The notes below the pieces were generated by a model. The model was not told the DNA's origin. It saw only the letters and a list, made by a program, of their open reading frames with translations, and searched no databases. A stretch of 64,000 nucleotides of DNA from Chionis minor (lineage: Eukaryota; Chordata; Aves; Charadriiformes; Chionididae): the NCBI GenBank assembly GCA_013398295.1, contig VZSF01001504.1:1-64000 (forward strand), written 5' to 3'. How positions within the stretch are numbered: position 1 is the stretch's first letter; each line of letters begins with the position of its first letter. Positions 24,101-38,508 of the stretch are shown here, one piece after another. A program made the position numbers and the translations under genes.

Positions 24101-27100
24101 ATTGCATGTCCACTGAGTCTCAGCAGGTGACATATTGTTTGCTGAAATTCGGGAGCTTTACCCGGTATGGATAACAGGGTTTGCCTTTAGATTTCTACTT
24201 GATATTTTATGAGCATGTCACCCGATCTCCTCATGTCTTCATAGTTCTCTTTAACATAAATGTATTTTTTACTCCCCTAAACCCTATATCAGAGTCTCAT
24301 GTTTAACACTTTATATTTAATATATTTACTAGCAGCCACATTCCTTGGTAGAAAACTTTCTTTTACAATCTGGAGTGACACACCATCAGTATGTAAAAGT
24401 CCATTCTGCACTGTCTTTCTTTTCTAACTGATCCAACGTGAAGCAGTCAAAAGTTATTTAGCGATTGACATTGACATAACTTTGCCACAAGCAACCGAAG
24501 CAATTACAAGACCTGGGTTGGGTGCAGCTGAAACACCTTGATAAGAAAGCGATGAAAAACGACACATCACACAAACAGAATGGTTTCATCGGCCCAACAC
24601 TAAATCAACATGTATGTTTCTGGCACTCCCCATTCTTTCGATAATAGAATAATCAGAGAGGAGGACTGATATCCCCAATTTTTCCTGACAGGCTGGAAAT
24701 GAACTAAAGTAAAGCATGCCTGTGCACTGTCATTTGACTGTATTTTAACCAAGATGGTTTCAATTTAGTGCTCCATAAACCACTTCATATTTTAGTCTGG
24801 CTTGCCTGTGGTTAGTATAAAAATGTAATCTGTTTGCTGGATTTCTCCTTCATTCCCTAAAAAAAAAATCAGTATTTACTATGATTGTTGAAATCAGGAA
24901 GGATATCACAACAAGAAAAGAACAAATAAAATCTGGAAAATAAGTTACCTGAATTTCTGTCCCTTGTGCAGGCAGTATGTCTAACCAGTGGTAAGAGTTA
25001 ATGAGAGAAACACGATACTCTGGCTGCTTAGGCAGAAAAGGCATCTCTGTACAACAGAATTAGCCATTTTCCCCTTCCTAGTGAAATAATGAAATCTATC
25101 CACAAGAAATTATTTATTACTGGGACATTTCAGTTCACAGAAAAATTTGGTATTTGTTAATGTATTTCTCTGTCCAAGGTTAACCGCAAGTATCATTAGA
25201 CGAGTAAGCTGATTTTATACTTCTCAGAAGAAATTTAGCATTTCTGATATTTCACTGTAATTTTCCCTTCCTTTTCACTTACAATATCAGTGAAGTCCCT
25301 TTGATAACATAACTATATGAAAAGTCATCTTACCCCTCAAATACTACCACATATGACAGTTACAGGAGTTCGTGTGAAGCTGTAACGTATTTTATTCCAA
25401 TACAAAATGCAAGCCTTACTTCTTTTAGTATTTCCATCCCTTGCCAGGCAAAAAAAATCTTCCTATTTATGCATTTTTATTACTGTAATATTATGCAGTG
25501 ATATATCATCTACAATAAATAATGAAAACCCACTGTTAGAAAAGGAGGTTTCCAAAGCTGTGAATGCCAGAAGTGCAGCATGTCACTTGTAAAGCCGTCC
25601 TTCCAAGCTGCAAGGATAGAGCCTGATAAACGGAGGAAAATCTAAATAAGTCTATAGAATCTATATACTGAAGACAAGCATTTAAAGAGACAGTGCAAGA
25701 GAGAGGTAAAGTATAATAAGAGGTTTTAGTAAGAAAAGTGAAAATTTTCCATTTCATCCCATGTCTTAATAATGTTACTACACAAATCTTCATGAAAGAA
25801 TCCGAAAACTAGAGCAAAATACTCTGACACTACAAATTTCTTTACAATATTTTTACTTTTTTTTTTTTTCTTTGGAAATCAAGTTTGCAAGTGTTCTAGG
25901 TATTGCAGTAGGCAATTGCATGGTAAACACTGCACATATTTTGATAGCTATCTCTAACAAGGTATTACCCTGCTTATGGAATTTTGCTGCTATATAAAAT
26001 GAGAAAGCTGCCAACCTTCTAATAAGGAGACTAAAACTTCAAATTCAAGAATGTAAGGCTTAGAAAGTGCCATAAACAAAGGTGAATATAACTTTTAAAA
26101 GACTAATATCTGCCTTTAGCAGAAACCAAATGGTTGGTATCTCACAGCTACTCAACCTACTGAAAACACTGATTGTAATGGGAACCTTTAGCACCAGTGT
26201 CAGCTCTGTCTACAATAAAAGCAGCCAGCAACCATATAATTCCTAGTACTCAGGTTATTTATATGTAACATCTTTAAATTTACCTTTGTGTACATAAGCA
26301 GCTATTGATTTCTACTGAAGATTCACTGAACTGACATGCCCATTGCTTGGGCACTAAGCAATACAAATATTATATGTTGAGATTGGACAGGAATAAGAGG
26401 CAATCTCTGTCACTGTTTATTATATTATCAGTTACAACGGAAAGGTTTCTTTCTTTTTTTACGATACTCTTGCCTCACCGCACCAGTTTGGTGTATAGGA
26501 TTTACAAGAAAGAGTGAGAGAATACTTAACATCAGAGATGAAAATCATTTCAGTTGTCATTTATTCTGGAGGCTTCTTTTATCAACAATATTATATTTTT
26601 TCACTTTTTGTGCAATGATTATGATGACATGTCATAGTTCTAGTTCAACCCCCTGAGATTTACATTCACTACAAAGACACCTTGTTTATATTTTCAGTGT
26701 TAATGATTTCACCAGTATGTTCAGCAAGGTCTAAATTCCCATTTGTTCTTTATCTACCAAAAAATTCTCATGAGAGACAGTGATATCAAGATATTTAGGT
26801 TCAAAAGTGAAAAATCGCCACTGGACTGTATATTGAATAACAATAGTTTTCCTTTGTAGAAAAGGATCCTAGGAAATTATGATAACTACACTCAGCCCAA
26901 CAAAAGAAAAGGAGTTCGCAGCAAGATGTAGGTAGATAATTCTAAGCCTGAAAAGGGCACAGAACAGGAGAAAGAAAGAATAAGGCCTCCATCCTATGAT
27001 GTAGGAGCAGAAGAAACCCTCTAATATCAACAACAGCCCATGCTCTATTCTGGCTAATTTATAACCCTGACTGCTACGGGTCTGATCACTTTGCTCTTCG

Positions 27101-30100
27101 CATAGTTTTTGCATCAGCCCAACTCAGTTTTGGAGACAAAAGTGATAAGACATCTGAAAATTAGTCTGGACCTGACTCCTACTGATTTGAGTGGCCTTTA
27201 GGCCACTAGCAGACCTGAAGTCTGCTCTGGGCATGATATTGCCAACATACAGGGACATGTAAACTAGCCACTTAAAACTGAACTAGTAACCTCAATTTTC
27301 CTCATAGTCTTTGAAGACAAATAGGTTGATCTAAAAGGCAAATGATTTATTCTAAAATAAGGGTCCAAAAGGGGGAAGGCTTTTAGAGATGCCTACCTCA
27401 AAATTTACAGTCATTAGCTGAAGTTCAGACACCAAACTTTTAGGCATCTGTTGGGGTTGCTGACTGCTACTACTAGATCTAAGAAATGCCCTTAAACACT
27501 CCCCGTGCAGTGGCTGCCTTGCCCTCTACCACCCTTATGTAGCACACTTTACAGGCCAGTTTATATTTGTGTATACCTATACATTTATATATACTATCCC
27601 ACAATATTTAAGACTAGAAACAGGTGTCTGGCACTAAGACTATAGATCTCAGGTTTTCTTCCAAAACCTCATTCTCCCACGATTTTGGGACAATACCTTC
27701 AAGTCAGAAAATTCTTTATACTGGAAAAATGATCAGCTACATTCATAAACACTACCAGGTAATTTGGTAAAAGTCTTCCTCGGTCTCTTCTGATAAAAAA
27801 TGCTCCATTATTCATAAAGATGGTCCTCTGAATCAAGTACTTCAACACTAGAAAGTTACGTGAGAGGTAAAAAATGGGAAAAATAATAGGAAATGGCCTA
27901 GTGCTAGGTTACTTTAGTATAGCCAGAAATCTCTCTTGCTAACAGAGGAGCCATCTTTCGGACCAGGCATTTAGTAGATAAATAGAAAAATTGCACAGTC
28001 CATTACCACGCATTTGTATAACAATTCCTCTAATTTTATTATCTATTATAACTTTTTTATAATATTATTAATATTATCATTGTAGGCACTCAGATTCACT
28101 TGAGCTGACTGGCTGGAATTGTTTGAATCAATACCATGTTGACACAATGCGGTACAGCCATTTTGCTTTGAAACTTCTTAACACAATTTGTAGAAAATGT
28201 ACCATGTATTTTAAGAAAATGTTAAAAGTATTTATCATTTTCATAAGCACTTTGACAAATATACAGTAGGGATGTTATCTTTATAAAGTTAATTAAGTAT
28301 TTTAATGCCTACACTGGTTATTCATTATCATGGCATTTCCAGGGAAACTCAGATCCTTATAATATGTGCTAAGAGAGAATTCATTTTGGTCATTTAGCAT
28401 GGGATTTCTGACCTAAGATATCTGGAATATAGTTTATATCTGCACTAGTCACTGGAGGATCCTTGTATAGTCAATGGGGAGAAACAGGCACTGTAATCCC
28501 ATAGTCAGATTTAGAACTCTATTTTAGGATGCAGTGAATCACACTCTAGAAGTTCTGCTGTTCTTCACTGATTATAAGTGGAAGCAAGTATGATTAACTT
28601 AGATGAAGACATCTATATTTTAGATATCTGTGCTCAGTTACATGAATTCACCCACAAATTGTGCACGTACACATTTACACATCTGGTTGTTATTCTACAG
28701 AGCTGCATAAATCAGCCAAAACTATTTCATGTCTTATTAAATGAACAGAGGGAGCTCTTGTTACTTTTCTTAAAGCAATATTTCATCATGCATTGATATT
28801 CTAATCTATGACAAACATATTTGTGAACACCCAATTCATACAGTTTACTTTAGCATATCTGTATTTTTCCATAGAGCATGGCATAAAAGCATGAAAAACA
28901 TGCCGAAAGGCAACAGATTATATAGAATTGGTGCAGCACCAGGCCAAAAAAAACCCCACCTGAGGTCCCAAAAGCAGTCTAAATTCATTAGCGTGGTCCT
29001 AATTAATTTTGCTGCCTTGAAGGAGTTTTGACGAGTTCAGATTCAGTTCTATACCAGCATGACTATATTGCTTCCAGTTGTGGAACAAGTTAAGTCAGTG
29101 CTACTTTGCAGTTCCCTGCTCCATACTTAATTGTATGGCAGCAGAAAGCTCAGTGACAAGCATAGCAAAAGAGCCCACTACTGAAACCTAGCAACAGACA
29201 AATATTTCAAATGATACAGTCCGTGTTCACCAAACCTTTCTGTGGTCTTAAACCAAAAACTTGCACATTTTAGTCCTATACTTTTATTTCTCCCATATTT
29301 GTTTCCTCTTGGAAGTGATTGAGACAACATGTTTACAACTGGAATTTCTGCAGCTAGAAAATTCATAGAGCTATGAGTCAAGACCTGTCTGAAGAAAGTT
29401 AACCAAAAGGGAAAAAAAGATGACTTCTCTGTTACTATGAACCCGTCAATCAGTACAATTCTAGTATAGCTCTAGAAAGCCTAGCTGTGGACGGATATGG
29501 AGTATAAAGGGTCAGATATGATGGTGCCACAGAAGGGGGAAAGGGCATGGTTTGAGTAAGGGGAAAGGGAGTAGCTGCTCTGCTTTGCTTTTCACTTTAT
29601 TATTATGAAGGTATGTATGCACTTTGCATCTGTATGGATACAACATACACAAGCCAGTCATTACTGTGCTAAACCTGACCTATCTCTTACTCATGCAGAT
29701 AATCACTTTTTCTCACCAGGACACATACTCATGCTCATGTCTATCACAACTCAAAAGCATGGGAGGAAAGAAATGCTGAGATTCCCCTCAGTAAATGAAA
29801 AGCTAAACCCTGTAAACAGTAATAAATTGAAAGATGTTCTTATGATAAGACATTTTAAAAGGAATAGCTTCAGTTCAAACTGCTGATACAGACTGCTGAT
29901 ATAGTATTCTTTGTCTTTTTAGAGAATGTATTCATGATTTACAGTAGGCCTGTATGTAACTTGCATCTGTTCTCTTATATTTTGACAAAACCACTGAAGT
30001 TTTCTCTATGTTACGCAATTCCAAATTTAATTTGAACCGAGCAATCTGTATAAGCATATTTACAGAGAGGTCTGTGCTCTTAAAACCTACTGTAAAGTCT

Positions 30101-31505
30101 ATACATCAGAGCAATTAGGAAGACTATTTTCTCAGAATAAATAATATAAAATAATTTTGACAAATAGAAATGAATTGGAATTCATAAACTCATGCTTTTA
30201 TATTTTATTAAAAAGATTTTTCTTCCAAATGTCATTAAATTTAAAAAAAACCCAATCCCTACTGTAGAAGGTATTTAGCCTGGAAACACTCACAGAAGGA
30301 TTGTATAATTAAGGCCTGCATGAACTTTATCATAAGACTCTTTAAAGGCTTCAATTACTTCTAGTGTATTTCCTTGTCTCTTTTGAAAACTTTATTAAAT
30401 TTATTCAGATATTTCAAGGATAAGTTTATTTTCCTATACTTTAGTTTACCAGATACACAGTCACTTGATGGTTCCTTTACCCACAGTGACTTTGTACAAC
30501 ATCTCAAGAGAAAAAAAAAAGCCCAGAAGACTTCTAGGAGGGTCTATTTTGGAAAAACAGTTTCAGTGTTAAAATTGCATGTTTTATAAAATAAAGTAAC
30601 ACCTTTATTTGCATAAAGGCCAGGGAAAACGTTCCCTCTGTTTTTACCTCTGAGAACTCTTAGATCAGAAAAAGGAAAACACGCAGCTCAGAAAAGTGAT
30701 TTGTCCCCTTCTCTTTCTTTGTGATTGTTGTGTTTGTACTCTCAGTAGCTCAAGGTCTTATGATCGGTGGTCCAATTTTAAATTCCCTTTGACTTTTTTA
30801 TTATTGGAATTTCACAACAGTGCATCATGATTGAAATATTTTTTCCTCTGTATTAGAGTTACAAATGAAAACCACACAAATGAAAGCAGATATAAAGTGA
30901 AAGTGATTTGCATAAGCATCTTTTTTTTCCATCAAAGGAATTTCATACTGGTTAAAAAAATTTCCATTGTACAAAAATTTCACCTGATGCAAACTCAGTT
31001 TTTTCAAGAATCATACTGTTTTCTATAATGCCAGGTGGAAAACAAGTAATTAGGTCTGTGGCATGTTGTCTACTGTTATGAAAACATTTGAGGCAGTGAA
31101 AAAAACAAAAGGAATAGGCTACACCTCCTCCACTTTTATCTGTCCAGAATGTAGGCCTGTGTGTAGGCTTGTCATGTGTGTTACCCATCTCTTGCCATTG
31201 ACTTTAGAAGTACTTCGAGGGATCATTTCTCACATTATTAAGTAGGTGAGTCAGTCTCTTGACTAAAAAGGCAGAACACAGGCTTCCAATACCATAAGAG
31301 AAGCCCTGCCACCCAGAATAGTCAGACAACACTTGTAGATATGATGTAAGATCTATAAGAACACCACAGAGAGATATCTGGTGTGAGAGTGGGCGTCAGA
31401 GGACAGATGATACGGCATTGGATTTTGTGGTTAGGCAACTGAATTGATCCTAGATTTTCATTAACTACGATTTAATTCAGACACTTCATTCAAATGTTTG
31501 CATTT
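24101..31505. other. Unique AT-rich sequence, no gene seen
   Basis: Over 7 kb without a supportable gene. The segment 24440-24640 has more CpG and mixed-composition motifs than its flanks (accgaagc, aagcgatg, atcggccc) and could be a conserved non-coding element. T-runs occur at about 25859-25870. Confidence 0.55.
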
Positions 31506-31545
31506 ACTTTTAGACATCTCCATCCCCTTTAGACATCTCCATTCA
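31506..31545. repeat. Short tandem duplication, period 19
   Basis: TAGACATCTCCAT occurs at 31511 and again at 31530, each preceded by a T-rich triplet. The two copies are 19 bases apart, indicating a small local duplication. Confidence 0.8.
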
Positions 31546-34032
31546 GCCCAGGGTAGTGATTCATTGTAAGACTGCAAAAGCTGTTATTCAAGTTTTTAAA
31601 AGCAGGTTGCGTTTTCATAGAGGTGCATACATAGTTGCCTTCCACTGGAGCACCAGAGCTCCATCAGTATGTTTTGCCTCTAAAAACCAGTTTTCTTCCT
31701 TGCATTATGTATCAATATCACATGATACAACTCACAGAATGTATAATAATGCTGACTACTAGATTTTACCCATTTATCAAGACAGACTTTGAATGATCCC
31801 TGAATATGAAAAAAAAAAATATCCCAAATGTAGTCATGTACAACAGGCTTTTATATGAGTTCTGAGGTAAGGTGAAGTCTGATGGACAACTTTTATTTTG
31901 GATTTCTTTTTATGTTGTGTTTTAATAAAACTCAAGTCTTTAATTTGCAGGCATGGGATTTAATTTCCAAAGCATGGAAGATCTGCTGGGATTATGAACA
32001 ATTTAGTATTGTGATATCAAACGTCCAATATATGGCTTCATTCAGAATTGGTGTGTAGCATTTATGTTAAACAATCCATTTATACAGATTTAAACTTAGT
32101 CTCTTGAAAGCAGTGTGGGCTATGACTCCCTGTGAACAACAGATGATAGTATTCAAGAATAAGAATGAAGGGGATATTCACAAAATGGGATTTTATCTTT
32201 ATTAGCAAAGCACATAATGACAACATTTATAGCTCCTACAATTTTTCAGTCTACAGTGTAACTGGATATAACAGGAAAGGTCAAATATGTAGTCATTTAC
32301 TGTTCTTAACAAGAATGATATACTAGCTGCAAGGTCTCATCAAGCTAAATGTCCATGACATTTCCATTTGAGTCCTGGCAGTATAAAGGCAAATGCTGAT
32401 TAAATTAAAAGCCTACTGTTATTTAGAGCACATGCTTTTAATCTGAATAAAGAGGTCATACAGAACTGTCCTAAAACATACTTATGGATATATTAATCAC
32501 ATATACATCATCATCTCCTTATCATAGTCAACATCTGTCTCTTGTATTTCCTACTCTGTAGTTTGAAAATGACCACACCTGCCTCTCCCTCCAAAAAAAG
32601 ACACCTCCTCCCACAACCCACCTTCACAAAAAGCTGTAGCATGCTCCTTGTATATTACATGTACTATTTCAAACAGGTTCAGAAAGCACACAGTTCTGTA
32701 GGGATGGTTTTATGTAACCAGATTAGTGAACCTTATACTGTACCTTTTAATAAAAATGAATCCTAAAGTGCTTATCTTAAATACTTATTTCCTGTTTTAG
32801 AGAACATACAGTTGTCACAGATTATTGAAAATATAATATCAGAAAATAAAATCTGATTTTCACTTTTAAAAGAAATTCAAAACTCAATCCTGATTTTCAT
32901 AAAGCAGCTGCTTTTCCTGTAGCTGTAAAATACTGTATGTTCAAATTCATTTCTGTAATTTAATTATAAACCCTTCTGTATAATGTTTCGTGTTGATACT
33001 CTATGATGTTCATGAGTCATAGCAGAGCCCCCATAGACCCTCATTCTTGGACTGAAGGAACTCTGTCATTAGAACAGATCTTCTCATTCCTTAAGATTCT
33101 ATATTATTTTTCATAGTCAGAGAAAAAGTCTGAGCTGCTGAATGATACCGTCTCACATTTCAGCTGGCTTAATTAGCAAAAACATCCCAAAAGAATGAAA
33201 TTATACCCAACAGGGAATGTCTTATTTCAGCCAAAAATATTCAAGGGGCTGAAATATCCAAATCAGAAATATTTTTCTTAATACTATTAGAATTTCTTTC
33301 CATTTTAGAATCTTTTCACAAACAAATCTTTAAACTTAGACTGTGTGCTCACTTCCTACATTGGCTGAAAGCAAAACAGCAATAAATATTTTAAGACTTT
33401 AATCATTTCCAGACCCCTTAAAGTACCAATTAGCATATTAATGCAATGGTTCATTGGTCTTATTCAAGAAGTTAGACTTTTAAATGACTAAATAAAAAGC
33501 TTTTATTACATGACTGTGTGAAGACTGGTATTACTTGTGAAGGAACAGGGAGAGGACAGGAAAAAATACAAACCCTACATTTGATAAATTGTTCAGTCAA
33601 ATCATTTCAAAGGTCTCCTGTCTTTTTATAATTAGTCTAGCAATTAAAACTTGATCTATATACTGAAAATTATATTTGACTTCATAATTATGTTTTAATC
33701 TGTTAGTATCCTATTCAGAAAGATCATGTAATTCATTTCTATGTATACTCATTATTACGTGTGCCTAAAAACACTGGATATATTTTCACTGAATTCTCGG
33801 GAAAAAAAAAAAAACAAACCCAAAACAAAAAAAACAAGCAAACAACTGTACTTGTTCAGATTTGGTGGGTGAGAGGCTTTACTGGTACATGAGCTCATTG
33901 CTGGAAAAAAAATTGGGTGGGAATATGAGAGAACTGTTGGAAGTTTCTTTATTTACTGGCCAACACAAATTGGCTACGGTACCCATAAAAGAAATATAGA
34001 GTGTTTGCTAAACCCTTGAGTTGCAGAAATCC
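31546..34032. other. Unique non-coding sequence
   Basis: AT-rich. Includes an A-rich patch (about 33802-33840) of A runs broken by C. No gene or TE was recognised. Confidence 0.6.
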
Positions 34033-34404
34033 TCATGAAACTGAAGAGTCTTTAGATGAAGACTCTGAAACTTGGCGGTGTCTGGTCATACATAGTGCTC
34101 TACATGCCACCATTACTCCATGGGCAGGAAGAGCGCTGGCCAGTTTTCTGAGTACACAGCTGGGATTTCCCTGAAAAAGTCTGTCTTGGACAGATCTAGC
34201 AGCTTTTGGTGTCATTCATGGCTACAAAGCTGTGCGTAAGAGAGAGTCTAAACGTTGCAGATTAATCAACTGCATCATGACTTTTCTGTCCCAGGTTAAG
34301 AAGGAGAGATCAGGAACAGTGATGCTACCTGAAAGAAAATTTCCTAGGGCACATGCTGTTCCAAGCACAGTACATTCACTGCTATGAGTACATGTTAGCA
34401 ACAC
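34033..34404 (-). other. Two in-frame open segments split by stops, unrecognised
   Basis: On the minus strand, 34404 down to 34222 and 34215 down to 34033 are open in the same phase and separated only by TAG-CCA-TGA. The combined reach is about 120 codons, with mixed composition (S, L, R, A, C rich) unlike the F/I/K-rich noise elsewhere. It may be a decayed coding remnant or chance. No family is recognised. Confidence 0.18.
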
Positions 34405-35490
34405 AAAAGTGTAAAAGGGAATGGCAATGTTTAAAGCTTAAGAGTTCATCTCCTGTAACAAAGGAAGAGATGTTGTAGAGGGGAGAATTTTTCTTTACCT
34501 GCATGTAGCTGCAGGTAATAAAATAAGGCTAGTGCTGGTGCTACTGAAGTTGTAGAAGGTACTTTTGCAGACAGATTCACCTAACAAGACTTCTCCCAGG
34601 TGGAAACACTTGATTCTGCTCTGATTCTTTGTTATAATATTTTTGTTGTTGATGATTGAGAAAATTTGTGAGGCAAAGCAGGGTGCTCATACAGTTCCTC
34701 ATTGTCAATAAAGGAGAACATAAACTTGTAGCTGCAGAAAATGGAGAAGATGCAGTCTACAAGATTTGTCTTGTAGTATACATATCAGACAGTCAGATGT
34801 GGAAATAGAGCCAGTCAAAAAATTATATCTATGTCAAATAATAACTATTACAGTGAGTGACAATAGGCTCATATAGAGCACAATAGAACATACAACTCAA
34901 AAAAGGTTCTTGTCACTAACTTCCCACTAGTATGAACCAAGTAATATATGCAGCCTTCTGCAATTTGCAGTATTTTCAAAGAAAAGGATAGTATATCGTA
35001 AGTATATGTATACTCCCAGGGCAGACTTTGTTACAGAAATTTCACTTTGGTTTCTAAAAACCAGATTTCTTTCTCTTTTCCTTAAAAGAAACTAGCAGGT
35101 CTGCTCACTGTTTCATTTTCTCATTGAGTGGTCTCCATATTTTCGTTCCAAGATACTGTATCTTAGATAAGTACAGCTTTGGAAAATGAAGAGCTAATAC
35201 TTTCAAATTGTGGAATAACAACTGAATGGATACTGTCTGCTTTAAGGGTTTTTTTAACACATAAGCCTCTATTGAAAACAAATATTATCTACCAGGACTT
35301 ATAACAACAAATGTAGAGACGGGAAAGGCTTAATATTTCACAAAATCCAGCTAATTTTTCTAATTTGATGAAGTCTCTAGGTTTTATAAGGAGGTCCGTA
35401 TTATTAATCCTTAAGATACTGTAGCCACAAAATGTGCACATAAAATGTAAACGCACACTAACACATGTATGTATAGTAAGCATGCAAGGT
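34405..35490. other. Unique non-coding sequence
   Basis: AT-rich with no supportable gene, repeat or RNA. Confidence 0.6.
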
Positions 35491-35496
35491 GAATAC

Positions 35497-35521
35497 ATAT
35501 ATATATATATATATATATATA
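35497..35521. repeat. (AT)n microsatellite
   Basis: Twenty-five bases of alternating A and T, flanked by acat/acata extensions on both sides. Self-complementary and probably length-variable. Confidence 0.95.
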
Positions 35522-35639
35522 CATACTATGGAGCCTCACAAACTTAAGTTTCAGTTGGTGTGGAATCAGGCTATTGTGGTAGGAACAAACAAAGTTCCTT
35601 TGTTGAAGGGTGTCCAAGTACTTAAGGTAAGGCTGTGCA

Positions 35640-35775
35640 CTGTGGAGTGACGTGACTGGCACGGGGACTAGGTGGAAGGTTCTGGGTATACCTGGGAAGA
35701 TGAGCCTGCCCACAGCAGCCCCCTGGGGCTAGGTTTAAGGGCATAAATAAAGGGCCAGGGAAGTTGCATTATCAG
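35640..35775 (+). promoter_or_regulatory. Promoter-like block with CRE-like, AP-2-like and TATA motifs
   Basis: Within a GC-richer patch the following appear in order: TGACGTGA at about 35647 (one base from the CRE consensus), the palindrome GCCCCCTGGGGC at about 35718 (fits AP-2-type sites), and GCATAAATAAAGGG at about 35741 (TATA-like). A start about 30 bases after the TATA motif would fall near 35770. Downstream, a frame from about 35784 to 35972 is open but short, lacks an ATG at its 5' end and is unrecognised. A solo LTR of an old endogenous retrovirus would look similar, but I cannot define LTR ends or a target duplication. Confidence 0.25.
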
Positions 35776-38508
35776 ACACCAGATTGTCTTTGTTAGTCTA
35801 CTTCCTGATTCCATTTTGGACTTCTCCAAACAGATTTTTTCAAGGCAGGAATGATGTGGAAGGTAGTGAAATGGTAGGCAGTATAGCCATGAGGCAATCA
35901 GTGTCACTCGCTCCCAGGAACAAGAAGTGGTTCTCTTTGACTGAGCAGCATTGGCCTGTCCATAAGACCTAATCTAGCTCTTCCCCAGCACAGGGTTATA
36001 AAGGATGGCTCATACCCTGTCATTTCCCACCAGTGTACTACTCATCATGCTCTGGCTCTAAGGTGTGCTGTTACAGCCATAAGCCTGATGAAGAAGGGTC
36101 TCAGTATGACTTTAACTGAAAGTTGACCGACTTCTCATTTGGTTTTCATTTTACAGTTTTAAGAAGACATTGGTGCAGGATTACTTATGTTTCCAAACAT
36201 CTTGTGAGGGAAGGCGTGATTCACTGTTGGAAATCAATGAATAAAGCTGCTGGAATTCCTCTTCCTCCTACTCTCTTCCATTACAAGCAGCAGTGAAGCT
36301 CAGAGCTCTTCATAAAATTGTTCTCTGCAATAAGAAACCTGTCAGCTCTGTCTTCACACCTTTCCCAAGGATGAAGATAATTTTTGCCTAGATGATCACT
36401 TTCCTTTTAAGTCAAAAAAACCCCCCACAACACTTTGGCCAGCACAGTCTGTTTTAAAGGTATCTCTAGTTAAGTCTGGAGAATACTTATGCTAGTGGAA
36501 GAGTTGCATTAGACAGGAAGAAAAAAAAGACAAATATAAAAGCATATTGCCTTTATGACAGCTTAGTTTAGCATAGAAGTTCAGGTCCTCAGAAGCCTGT
36601 GACCATAATAAAAAGAACAGCCGGCAGATAAATAAACCAGAAAAATAGTCATGTAAAGAGAAATAGTTATGTGAAGAGGGAGTACAGCTCATCAGAAAAG
36701 GAACCCATCAGAGGGACTAATTAACATTAAAAATTCATGAAACAGCTAAATAGTAGCAATTTCCAGAATCTCTATGAAGTTAAGAAATCTTTGAATTGTA
36801 AGGGACTTTTAAGTTCTTTCCATAGCAGAGTTCAAATAAGACACAAATTGAATCTTCTTTTTTTTATTCTTTTTTAATTTCCAAGCACTTTTTTCCCTCA
36901 GAACAATGAACATAAACGCAGGTTCATTTTTTCAGATGATAGTTACACAAATTGAGTCCTGGGGGAGCTAACCAGTTTTTTTTAGTACCTGATCCTTCTC
37001 TTTAATGGGCATTGGATAAGATCCTTAAAGAATAAAGACTTATCCAATGCAGCCATGAGAATAAACCATTTTAAAGTAATAAATTATAAAGTAATACAGG
37101 ATTACATGTTTAAAGTAGACATATGTCAGACTTATAGGACATACCTGATTACTCAGCACCAACTTATTTTCTGTTTCAAATAAATAGCCTTTCAATGTTA
37201 ACCTACATAAAATTTTAAATGTATTTTTCAGGCTCCTATCTGTGTTTCCAAATGTTAAAGATAAGCAGAGTATGGAGGATACTTTCAAAAACCCAGTATT
37301 TCTGTGCCAAGTTAATCTACTTCAGAAATTGCCCAGTACAATATTGTATCATAGTCAAATATGTTGGAACATGAGATCATTTTTCATGTATGCCAATATT
37401 CCCCAGACTCTTGGCATGTTACTTCCATCAGTATACAATTTGCTTGACGTACAATTTCAACAAGTGCTGTAAAGCTTTCAGGAAACATTTAGTATTCTAA
37501 CATATTCCATGAGGAGATCACATTTAAACTTTCATAGTGTCTTTTCTTGGTTTCAAAGGAGTTTGGCATTTGGTGTTTGAAGGTAGCTATAACATAGAAA
37601 CATCTGTGCCACTCTATTTCAAGAGGGACATTAATTTTTATCGTCTTTGCATCCTGCAGGAATACTCTCAATGTGCTTGCTAGGCAAATATAACTCAGTT
37701 CGCCAAAAGTCTGAGCTCTCTACTATGCTTGGTTGCCAGTATTTCAGGAATATAATACAAAACAGTAGTAAAGAGCAACGCAAAGACAGAAGCAAGATGG
37801 TACTGGCTGTTACAAATCTTGACAGTATCCACTGATGTATAGCATTAACATATTAGCTTTTCAGTTTTTAAGACCTGAAGTGTAAAGAACAGTTTCCAAA
37901 CTCCGTTTTGCAAAATGGTAGGTTCTATTCAGCCCACAGGGGAAAAATGACAGTTATCCAAAATGAAGGTCAGTGCTTAACTCTGTCATTTTGCATGCAC
38001 ACCATTCAGCTACTGAATAGTTGCCTATTCCTGTTTTCTTATTGTTATAGTCAAAGCACATGAATAAAAAACCTAGTACAGACATTTGATTTTGTTATCT
38101 TCTGTCAACTATGTTTTTGACTGACTAATTGCACTGATGTATTACACAACTGCACTGTGTCAAAGCTAGCATTCTGCATTTAAATGATTCACCTGCATCT
38201 AACCCTGTTCATCCACCTGTGAGATTTTCCAACACACATCTTCAGGTTTTTGTCTTCTCTCCAAACATCTGATGAACTACGGGGACCAGACCATGTGGGG
38301 AATCTCCGTTGCTTGCTACTAGTAATATTAATAGCAGCAGGAGTTCAGCCAGCTCAAAGAAATTGAACCTTCAAAACACAAGTGGATTTCAGAGGTACTT
38401 CTGGGATACCAAGTGTAGCCACAAGAGACTGGTTTTCTTCCTATTTCTCTGCCACCAGAAAGATTCCAACTACTGACTACCGTATATAAGGCATATGCTG
38501 TAGTGGGG
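35776..38508. other. Unique non-coding sequence
   Basis: No supportable gene. A second TATA-like string (ggttataaagg) lies near 35995. The remainder is AT-rich with short frames. Confidence 0.55.

Noticed and set aside
30607..30912. Two perfect ATTTGCAT octamers 298 bases apart
   Set aside because: The same octamer also occurs at about 5994, 49934 and 59978; the total is near chance for AT-rich DNA of this length.
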